In this document: piece after piece, positions 56,477 to 64,000 of the stretch
Position numbering within the stretch: position 1 is the stretch's first letter
Layout: each line of letters begins with the position of its first letter
DNA from: Athripsodes cinereus
Lineage: Eukaryota > Arthropoda > Insecta > Trichoptera > Leptoceridae
Assembly (NCBI GenBank): GCA_947579605.1
Contig: OX388321.1
Location: 14,747,614-14,811,613, forward strand
Direction of reading: 5' to 3'
DNA length: 64,000 nucleotides
Position numbers and translations under genes: made by a program
Notes under the pieces: generated by a model
The model's database searches: none
The model's input: the letters and a program-made list of their open reading frames with translations, nothing else
What the model was told of the DNA's origin: nothing

Positions 56477-59383
56477 TTATATTACGGCTTTAAAATTCTC
56501 CGCCATTCTCTGCCTGAACTCAAACAGGGAATCCGCGAAAACATCCGACAAGTGTCCGTAAATGTTTCCCAATCTATGAATTCTATTCAAAGGTGAATTA
56601 TATGCATAGTTGGTATCCACCACGTCACTATGAAAAGTTATTGCTTGGCGAGTGACCCTTGTCGGAACATGGTATGAGATCATCCCGCTCAACTCAAAGC
56701 AATTGAACAGTCCTCTCACAATCTTAAATAACAAAATCAAATCAGAAATCACACGCCTATCACAGAGAGTGTTCATATTCAAAAGCGACAATAAACAAGA
56801 GTAATCAATTTCCTCAACAGGAATTTGCATTAGATAGTTGACGTGTCTAAGAAATTTGCGCTGTATTCTTTCAATATTCTTAGAGTGGACCGCGTAGTAA
56901 GGAGACCATATAGGGGAGTTATACTCTACCTGACTCCTGACTAAGGATACGAACATAGTTTTAATTGCAGGTATGGACACAAAATCTCTGGCTGTTCTGA
57001 GTACAAATCCCAACATTCTCATTCCCCTGCTAGTGATATCCTCTATATGCGGAATAAAAGTTAAATGGTGATCGAAGATAATTCCCAAGTCCCGTATGGC
57101 ATCAACGCGCTGTAAGACACTGTCCCCCAATTTATAATCAAATTTTAATGGATTTTTCTTTTTTGTAAATGTAACAACCTGACATTTTTCAATATTTAAA
57201 AACAGCCTGTTAAGCTCACACCAAGTTCCCAAACTCTCCAGATTACCCTGCAATACCTGACAATCGTGTAAACTGTTTATCTGTTTAAATATTTTAAGAT
57301 CATCTGCAAACAACAGATAGTTGACGTTTTCAAATATGGAACAAATATCATTTACGAAAAGGAGAAAAAGAAGTGGTCCCAAGTGACTACCTTGCGGAAC
57401 TCCACTTGTAGCAATGAACCCATTGCCTTTCGTTGTATCCTTGCGCACCACAAGTCTCCTCTCACATAGATAGCTAGAAATCCATTCATGCAAATTACCA
57501 CACACACCCAGCATTCTCAATTTGCTCAACAGTATATCATGTGGAACGCGGTCGAAGGCCTTGCTGAAATCAGTGTAAACAGTGTCCACCTGAGATTTCT
57601 CAGCAAAGGCCCTCATGAGATGTTCTTCGTATATCATTAGATTAGTCAAAGTCGACCTTCCCTTAACAAATCCATGCTGAGCCTGATTAATCAATCCTTC
57701 CAAATGAGGGGTGATATAGTGTAAGACAATCGATTCAAAAAATTTAGGCATTGCGGACAAAATACAAATGGGTCTATAATTTATTATGTAAGATTTATCT
57801 CCCTTCTTAAATATAGGAATGATGTAACTCTCCTTCCATCGTTCCGGGAAACAACCTTTTTTCAGAGATTCTCTAAACAGTATATATAATGGATAAGATA
57901 TAGAAGAAGAGCACTGTCTCAAAAACATGTTAGGTATACCATCTGGTCCTGTTGGTTTTTTAATATTAAGTTTTTCCAATTCTTTTTTAACAAATGGGTA
58001 TTCTATGACACAATCGCACAAATTGACTGATTCTGAATTCAATATATCTGGAATATGATCATCCTCATCATTCGTGACATAAACACTCTTAAAAAACTGC
58101 TCAAACAAATTAACCATCTCAATATCATTAGTGCTATGGACACCATTATAAACCATTGAGTCTGGAATGCGATCATCTTTACGACTTTGAGATTTTGCGA
58201 ATTTCCAAAAATATCTAGCATCACTAAACACTTCATTCTCTACCTGAGTAATATATTCCTGATAGCATTTTCTAGAAAGAATCCTACATGAATTCCTAAG
58301 CGAAGAGAATCTCTGGTAATCCTCCATACATTTTGTTCTTTTGTATTTAGCATGGCAACTCTTTTTTTCATATATCATTGCTTTTAATTCGCTGTTAAAC
58401 CATGCAGGAAAATCATTAGGTTTGAAAGTTACAGTCGGCACGAATAGTTCAATAGCTGCATTCAAATACTCATAAAAAATATCTAACTTGCGATGCAAAC
58501 TCAAATCGCCATACAAAAAAGACCAGTGAGATGAATGTAAAAACTGATTGATTGAGTCATAGTCAGCCCTGTGAAAATTAAATAACTTCGTAGTACATGC
58601 TGGTTTCTGTAATTGGAAGTTGGGAACAATATTAACATTTAAAGGGGGATGGTGTTTGTCGGCAGATAAAAGCAATTCATCTGCCTGTGTAACTTCTACT
58701 TTAGAACAATTTGTGAAAACTAAATCTAAAATTTTGTTATTACTATTAACAACATAATTTTTTTGCATTAAACCCAAGAAATGTGTCATATCCAGTATAC
58801 TTCTTGATTTAGGACACTCGTTTAAACAAACAGTAGTACCATCCACTTCACGACTCTGAATAAGATCTCCAGCTTCAAATAGTCTCTCCTCACTATCGCA
58901 CTCATTTACAGACCATCTGATGTTAGGCAAGTTATAATCACCTATAATTATCACTTTAGATTTCGGATACCTATTATTGAGTTGTTCGACATCCCTAGCA
59001 TGTTGCTCATATTTCTCAGTCTCAGCATCTGGAGGAATATACACGCATCCAAAAATAGCTCCTGTCGAAGGTGATCCCACTTGAACGAAAACTTGCTCTA
59101 AAGAATTACCGACGATATTGATCCTCCTTGATTTTATCTGGTTACTGACTGCGATTAATACACCACCACCTCTCTTCTTGTTGCTTGTACATTCATTTCT
59201 ATCCTGTCTGTATACATCAAAATTTACAAATCCAAGCTCAGATGTATTAATATTATTATCCAACCAGGTTTCTGACAACATAAAAACTTGATGAAGCAAA
59301 GTATGTAAACTAGTTTTAAAATCAGTCAATTTTGTTCTTATTCCTCTAATATTTTGATAATAGCATTTTAATGAGTATGTTAG
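56477..59383 (-). CDS. LINE ORF2: endonuclease-reverse transcriptase
   Basis: The first ATG is inside the endonuclease domain. The frame instead continues upstream of 59329 with a CYYQNIRGIRTKL motif, the classic start of an EEP endonuclease, and remains open to 59428 without any ATG. Residue positions counted from 59329: SETWL (about 18), GDYNLPNIRW (about 149) and ADKHHPPL (about 215) in the endonuclease; then GPDGIPNMFL (about 463), YTDFSKAFD (about 586), SGVPQGSHLGP (about 643) and FADDLKIF (about 677) in the RT. All catalytic aspartates are present. The protein nicks target DNA and reverse-transcribes its RNA there. Expression probably needs a -1 frameshift from ORF1. Confidence 0.93.
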   Translation of the reverse strand, partial: LTYSLKCYYQNIRGIRTKLTDFKTSLHTLLHQVFMLSETWLDNNINTSELGFVNFDVYRQDRNECTSNKKRGGGVLIAVSNQIKSRRINIVGNSLEQVFVQVGSPSTGAIFGCVYIPPDAETEKYEQHARDVEQLNNRYPKSKVIIIGDYNLPNIRWSVNECDSEERLFEAGDLIQSREVDGTTVCLNECPKSRSILDMTHFLGLMQKNYVVNSNNKILDLVFTNCSKVEVTQADELLLSADKHHPPLNVNIVPNFQLQKPACTTKLFNFHRADYDSINQFLHSSHWSFLYGDLSLHRKLDIFYEYLNAAIELFVPTVTFKPNDFPAWFNSELKAMIYEKKSCHAKYKRTKCMEDYQRFSSLRNSCRILSRKCYQEYITQVENEVFSDARYFWKFAKSQSRKDDRIPDSMVYNGVHSTNDIEMVNLFEQFFKSVYVTNDEDDHIPDILNSESVNLCDCVIEYPFVKKELEKLNIKKPTGPDGIPNMFLRQCSSSISYPLYILFRESLKKGCFPERWKESYIIPIFKKGDKSYIINYRPICILSAMPKFFESIVLHYITPHLEGLINQAQHGFVKGRSTLTNLMIYEEHLMRAFAEKSQVDTVYTDFSKAFDRVPHDILLSKLRMLGVCGNLHEWISSYLCERRLVVRKDTTKGNGFIATSGVPQGSHLGPLLFLLFVNDICSIFENVNYLLFADDLKIFKQINSLHDCQVLQGNLESLGTWCELNRLFLNIEKCQVVTFTKKKNPLKFDYKLGDSVLQRVDAIRDLGIIFDHHLTFIPHIEDITSRGMRMLGFVLRTARDFVSIPAIKTMFVSLVRSQVEYNSPIWSPYYAVHSKNIERIQRKFLRHVNYLMQIPVEEIDYSCLLSLLNMNTLCDRRVISDLILLFKIVRGLFNCFELSGMISYHVPTRVTRQAITFHSDVVDTNYAYNSPLNRIHRLGNIYGHLSDVFADSLFEFRQRMAENFKAVI

Positions 59384-60129
59384 TTTTTTGCATCGTGAGA
59401 TCTGTTGTGTGTCTGTACTATCTTGGGTTTAGAATTAACCCATCGCACCGTTAAGTTGATTTCTCCATTATTTCTTCTGGATTCTACTTCCTTCCACAAT
59501 TGTGCAAGCTCATGTCTCTGTCGCTGAGTAAGATCATACTTAATCTTTATACCTCTATTCAACACCTTTCTGCTATTAAAGACGACTTGACTTGCCTGTT
59601 CCTTACTGGAGAACTCAATCTTGATTGGTCTAACCTTGTCTGGTTTCCTTGTACCTAACCGATATACCTTAGCTACTTTTAGGTTATTCGATTCATCAAT
59701 TTCTTTCAATATATCAGCAACAGCACCAGTGTCCTCCTGCATCCCGTTAAAAGACATAGCGGAGTTACTCTCAGGAACGTTAAACACAATCACATTCTTC
59801 TCGCACAATCTTCGTTCTTCTATTTCATCAATCGTTTCATAAATTAAAGAAGCTACATTTTTAGGTGATTGATCCTCACATCTTGATGCCAGCATGTCCT
59901 TCATACACTTATTTTCACCTTCTATATGAGCCATGTACGTAGCAGCGTGTCCATTACTTGTCATTAAATCATTTGCTATGGAAATTATTTTAGCTATTTG
60001 ATCTTTGTTGAATTTGCTATTAGGATCCATCACAAGATTAGTTAATTTCTTAATAGAATCACTTGAGGAAGAAAAATAATTTTTTGAGTTCATTTTAGTA
60101 GGTAAATCAGCTTTACTATTTGATGCCAT
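59380..60129 (-). CDS. LINE ORF1 protein
   Basis: The first ATG is at 60129 (MASNSKADLP), giving 249 residues. The frame continues upstream to 60195 only through non-ATG codons. The N-terminal third is polar and helical, and may be coiled-coil. The C-terminal half has an RRM-like strand pattern: NVIVFNVPES, then KVAKVYRLG and VRPIKIEFSS. Related ORF1 proteins bind element RNA. It ends with codons GCA AAA AAC TAA, a slippery heptamer overlapping the last two sense codons. Confidence 0.85.
   Translation of the reverse strand: MASNSKADLPTKMNSKNYFSSSSDSIKKLTNLVMDPNSKFNKDQIAKIISIANDLMTSNGHAATYMAHIEGENKCMKDMLASRCEDQSPKNVASLIYETIDEIEERRLCEKNVIVFNVPESNSAMSFNGMQEDTGAVADILKEIDESNNLKVAKVYRLGTRKPDKVRPIKIEFSSKEQASQVVFNSRKVLNRGIKIKYDLTQRQRHELAQLWKEVESRRNNGEINLTVRWVNSKPKIVQTHNRSHDAKN
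59383..59389 (-). promoter_or_regulatory. -1 frameshift slippery site A AAA AAC
   Basis: The heptamer is in the correct zero-frame phase (A AAA AAC) and is followed at once by the ORF1 stop TAA. Slipping back one base moves ribosomes into the open ORF2 frame, reading K-L-T-Y-S-L-K-C and then the endonuclease start. No strong downstream stem was visible by eye. Confidence 0.8.
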
Positions 60130-60858
60130 CTCTAATGTAAAATAAGCGGTGTCAGTCGGTAGAACAAATAAACCTTTATTATTTAGTATGGACAAATTGT
60201 TATTTATTCACTTATCACCGAAACCACTCAAGATAGAAAAGGACAGCCGCGGACTTTATTATTCAGAATTTTATTTCCTGTTTAGCGGTGTTAATAGTTT
60301 TTTTTTCAGTACTTATTGAAAAGAGGCACTTTATAAAAATGCACTTTTGATTTATTAAACTTGGTATGACTTATTAAATATTAATGGTATGGAAAAAAGA
60401 AAAATGAGGTTATAATCAGTTTTTAGTGGCGGTTCGAATGATATATAACACTATTTTTTCGGAAAATTTCGAAAAATTTTCCTCTGAGGGAAAGTTAATT
60501 TTCTCACTAACGGCTGAATTTAAGATAGGTTCCTCGCGAGGTTATTTTCGTGGCTTAATTTTCTCTACACAATAATACAAAATTTATTCTTGGTGCAGAT
60601 TCGCTGGAAGCAGCGTTCACTTTGAAAGTTTTTTTTTTTTTGCGATATTTTTCACTATTTTCACAGTTTCTTTGAATAACTTCCACAAAAATAAATATAT
60701 TTAAAATAAAACCAAATCACTGTATGCACTGAAAAATTCTCAACAAAATGATATATTGCAACATCAATTTAACTCAGTTTAACTATTAAAAATACTAATA
60801 AAAACAAATACACAACATAGTACCAAAACAAACGTCATGCGATATGCGATTTACTTTA
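60130..60858 (-). other. 5' UTR of the LINE
   Basis: About 730 bp lies between the outer target duplication and the ORF1 ATG. It is AT-rich, with several short T or A runs. It should hold an internal promoter, but none was recognised. Confidence 0.55.
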
Positions 60859-60867
60859 CAATTGATA

Positions 60868-61182
60868 AACACGAAAAAATAATTCTTCAAATGTATTCGA
60901 GAACATAATATTTGCACGTCTCTTATTTTCTACCTTTCTTATATTTCTACCTACCTGTCTTACATATATTTCTACCTATAATATTAGTAAGAGTAACGTT
61001 TTTTTATTAATTTATTGCAAGCACAAAACAGACAATAACTACATATATAAAGTACAGAAAAAAGGTAAATCTTTCAGAGATCAGCTAGCATCCAACACCA
61101 TACGCCACAATTAATTGATGAACATTTCGGTCACCCTAAAGTGCCTATATAAACACGGTCTCGCTCGCTCACTCAATCATCA
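60868..61182. other. non-coding sequence
   Basis: No gene seen. Confidence 0.5.
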
Positions 61183-61190
61183 CATTAGCA

Positions 61191-61394
61191 CAGTGGTTCC
61201 CAAAGTTGACTGGGCTACCCATCTAACAAAAAATTCCAATCTTGGGACCCACCTTTTTGCTGTCTTAGAGAAAAGAGGTCATAAATATTGGAAATACTCA
61301 GATTCTCTAGTGGCGAGTCATGGGACTTCTTAATGCTCAGGGCCCACTTAATATTCCCATAGGTGGGTCGCGACCCATAGTTTGGGAAATACTG
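61191..61394. mobile_element. hAT MITE, older insertion
   Basis: The ends are CAGTGGTTCCCAAA and, inverted, CAGTATTTCCCAAA. Sub-terminal 'gggctacccatct' and 'aggtgggtcgcgaccc' blocks follow. The flanks 'cattagca' (61183-61190) and 'cactagta' (61395-61402) agree at 6 of 8 positions and fit nnnTAnnn. The 72-codon frame across it is incidental. Confidence 0.85.
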
Positions 61395-61402
61395 CACTAG
61401 TA

Positions 61403-62530
61403 CAACACTTGAGTACATAACCTAATAAATAATAAAAAAATGATTATAGATACTGATCAATATTGTAAGAAAAGATGTAAATTTTTCATTCAAATAAATT
61501 TAGAAGTTATATTAAGATCAAAAATTGAAAAAAAATAATTAAAAAAAATCACGGATACAATTAATATATTAATGTCTTACAGCTATGAATTGTTTGCTGT
61601 GGAATTTACAAAAAAAAAATTCAACGCTATGTAATAAAGGAAAAATTATTTTAAGCTTACTTCCTCGGAGGAATTTCGCATTTATGAGGCTTTGTTTAAA
61701 AGAGGTGAGAAGATAAGAGTTCGCAATAATTGATAGTAGTGTTTTGTAAAAATACAAAGGAAGGCCATAGGAAGAAACAACCATAAACTTTAGTGCGTCG
61801 TAAAAGCTCTTGAATAAAATATATACAAACTTCTACAAAGCTTCGTGTCTTCAGATCTTGCGGTTTTTATAATTTACATTTCTGCATTATTTTGTAAATT
61901 AAATTATGTGCATTTAAAATAGAATTTAGAGGTTGGTTTGTTGAATAATTGTTATTTCCTCTCTAATTCATTAATAGATTTGTTATTCACAAAATGTTGT
62001 CTTTTTGAATAATGAAAACTCAAAACCACTTAACAAATTGAATGTAAATAAGTAAATAATCAAAATTGTGTCTGATTATTTAACGGGGATATCTTATACA
62101 AAAATTGATGATTCTAATCTTGGTGATTAGGGATTTATAAAAATGAATTAGTTGAATTTAGATAACAAGTTCTTAGCTTCTGATTTATAGAAATTATTAT
62201 TTTAACGATTCAATGAGAACTGAGCTGACGGACCTTCGTCATGTAAAATAAGTCCATCTTATATAATATAGTTCATGATGAATGCTGTAAATACTTATAT
62301 ACTATTCAGTACTTATTACTATTCAATACAACATCCTGCTTGTTAAGTTTAATATTAATATTGACATGAACTTTCTCCTCGAACTATTGATTCTACGAAT
62401 AGTCTAAAGTTTGTATACTGGCATTTTACTGAGAGCATACGCATCGATGAATTGGATTTACATTATATAATTTTGTGATCTTTAATCCGTGATCTAAAGA
62501 AATTCCCGTGGAGCACCCGGTAAAGAATTG
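61403..62530. other. non-coding sequence
   Basis: No gene seen. Confidence 0.5.
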
Positions 62531-62750
62531 GTCTCCCACTCTTCTGCGTAAGTTTTCGAGTGTCCTGTAAAAGGCAGGTGTTCGAAAAAAATAAGACATT
62601 TTACATCTTAAATTCAGCGTTGAGGTTTGCCACCCATCCTGAATGTCTTGATTTTATACTGGCACGAAGAGGACAGTTTGTATGTTTCTTACATACAGCT
62701 GACCTGCTGGCTACCCCACTTGTGGGATATGCCGTGATGGTATAGTAAGA
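62531..62750 (+). repeat. LINE-tailed SINE (family 3), best full-length copy
   Basis: Its order is: 'ggtctcccactcttctgcgt', 'tcctgtaaaaggcaggtgtt', 'cattttacatcttaaattca', 'gccacccatcctgaatgtct', 'ggcacgaagaggacag', 'ctaccccacttgtgggatat', 'gccgtgatggtatag'. The 5' head is not clearly tRNA; 'ggtgttcga' is the only B-box-like trace. The terminal 40 bp resemble the end of the LINE at 24.5 kb. The 61-codon frame is a shadow of the repeat. Confidence 0.8.
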
Positions 62751-62773
62751 AATTAAAATGTAAGAGAAAACTA

Positions 62774-63270
62774 TCATGAAACTAAGTATTTCATGTTTGA
62801 CACCTGCTCTTGCCAGCGTATTTTGGACCATCCTATCACATTTCTGCCGTTTTTCACAGCTACAAAAGATCTTAACGGTAGCGTGTTTACTAGCATGCAG
62901 AGTACAAAACCTTTCCCTCTTTCCCAGATGTCGCTACAGCCCATATCGAGCCTTGGCCTACTATAAGATTCGCCTGCAACCCCCCTGACCTCAGCAACTG
63001 ACTTCCAGTTTGCCACCTGGAGTAGCTGCGCTGCATCTTTTTTCACTTCTTCTTCCCATCTCAGTCTCGCTCTTCCCACTGTTCTCCTTCCAACTGGGTT
63101 TTTATTCCTAATTATTTTATGGACGCGTGTGTTTAGCATACTCTGCCCATCTAAATCTGAAGAGTTTTATATGGGTTGAGATGCTAGGGGCCTGATATAT
63201 ATCGTATAGTTTGTTGTACTGGATGCGCTTTTGTTACCCATCTTTCGGATAAATGGAAGTTCTCAGATTT
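62774..63270 (-). pseudogene. decayed LINE RT C-terminal region
   Basis: Minus strand: KLYDIYQAPSISTHIKLF and RFRWAEYAKH in one frame, then GRRTVGRARLRWEEEVKKD and ANWKSVAEVRG in another. The order 'LY.LY...I...RLRW...GR...RW' is typical of LINE polymerase tails. At least one frameshift separates the parts. 'ttacccatctttc' occurs twice at 63234 and 63308. Confidence 0.75.
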
Positions 63271-64000
63271 CTGAGCTATCCGGGTGGATGGTGGGTCTCC
63301 TTCAATGTTACCCATCTTTCACTGGTCTATATATTCTTCTCAAAATCTTAGAGTACATAACTATATGTAAGAAGAATTTTAGTTCTTGGAAACAGTAACA
63401 GACAGGGGTCTCTGCAAGAAGTATATAAGTAATTTGGTATCTCAACCCAATTAGGATAAGAGAAAAGGTATGTACCATGACAGCAATCTACTATAGAAGA
63501 TCGGAGGGCTTAAAGATTCATCCTTTATTGAATTAAAAGTCTCTTAAGAGAAATTTGGAAATATACTTTGGTTTAACGAGTATGTTAAAAGTAACATGTT
63601 CCTTTATTCGTGATGTAAAGGAAATATTAATTACCGTTCAGTCTTACAGAATGGCATGACATTATGTCTACTCATAGTTTCTGCTTCTTAGAATTGACGA
63701 GTTACGAATATGTTCATCAAATACACGAGTACAATAGGTATATAAGTTGTGTTGTTGTATTCTCAATAAACTCATACAACACAAAGTTAGTTGTTGCAAG
63801 TGTAAACGATGCCTCAGGATATTCTGGCAGAAGTTATATCAATGATAATAATAATATGTAGTAATAACTGTGAGATGTGTTAAATCTATAACAGAAACTC
63901 CATAATGCCAAGCATACACTAGTCATTAGTGGAGATAGTTCGATATAAACAACACAATAATATTATACAAATATCGCTACCTAATACAAGTTCGATCGAT
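63271..64000. other. non-coding sequence
   Basis: No gene or clear repeat seen to the end of the window. Confidence 0.5.

Larger units (their letters stand above)
55824..60858 (-). mobile_element. apparently full-length two-ORF LINE (Jockey/CR1-like)
   Basis: The element reads leftwards: a 5' UTR of about 660-730 bp, ORF1, ORF2, a repeat-rich 3' UTR and a poly-A tail (plus-strand T run at 55824-55847). 'caattgata' lies directly outside both ends (55815-55823 and 60859-60867), a plausible 9-bp target duplication. ORF1 and the 968-codon ORF2 are both open, so this copy may be competent. Clade placement is from motif style only. Confidence 0.85.

Noticed and set aside
28971..62745. A small conserved protein in the frames at 28971, 54900 and 62560 (shared 'NSAMR'-like block).
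   Set aside because: All three lie inside copies of one SINE family. The similarity follows the DNA repeat and frames break in other copies.

Overview
This 64 kb window is AT-rich, non-coding animal DNA, almost certainly from an arthropod and probably an insect. The evidence is the mobile-element mix: R1-clade and Jockey/CR1-like non-LTR retrotransposons, a Helentron-like end pair, hAT MITEs, tRNA-derived SINEs and Penelope-like hammerhead modules. I find no convincing host gene, rRNA, functional tRNA or CRISPR array. The only long open frames are retrotransposon proteins. Short ORFs under about 140 codons look like chance frames or repeat shadows. The exact lineage cannot be fixed from the sequence.

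Layout. 1-4 kb: SINE piece, LINE tails, a 26-bp palindrome and two hammerhead-ribozyme (HHR) loci, one inside a 105-bp inverted repeat. 4.1-6.5 kb: a 5'-truncated R1-like retrotransposon with an intact RT frame, poly-A and target duplication. 8.7-13.1 kb: SINEs, two more HHR loci and a LINE 3' fragment. 14.1-16.4 kb: a Helentron-like element containing an inverted-repeat MITE, a SINE and a Merlin-like MITE. 17.75-18.25 kb: nine copies of a 55-bp minisatellite. 20.6-21.0 and 36.7-37.2 kb: two Merlin-like MITEs. 23.6, 38.5 and 61.2 kb: three hAT MITEs with 8-bp target duplications. 44.6-52.8 kb: an 8.2-kb LTR retrotransposon with apparently identical 2,404-bp LTRs, an exact tRNA-Pro primer-binding site and no coding capacity (LARD-like). 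53.4-54.0 kb: a MITE and an RT fragment. 55.8-60.9 kb: an apparently full-length two-ORF LINE on the minus strand whose ORF1 ends on an A AAA AAC slippery heptamer directly before the stop, with ORF2 open in the -1 frame. 62.5-63.3 kb: a SINE and a decayed RT fragment.

How the parts relate. The window reads as an archive of parasite interactions. A SINE family scattered through it carries a 3' terminus resembling the end of a LINE found here in three fragments, which suggests borrowed reverse-transcription machinery. The non-coding LTR element must have been mobilised in trans. The HHR-bearing modules are best explained as remains of Penelope-like elements: two have inverted copies flanked by 12-bp direct repeats with a 45-46 bp one-sided extension.
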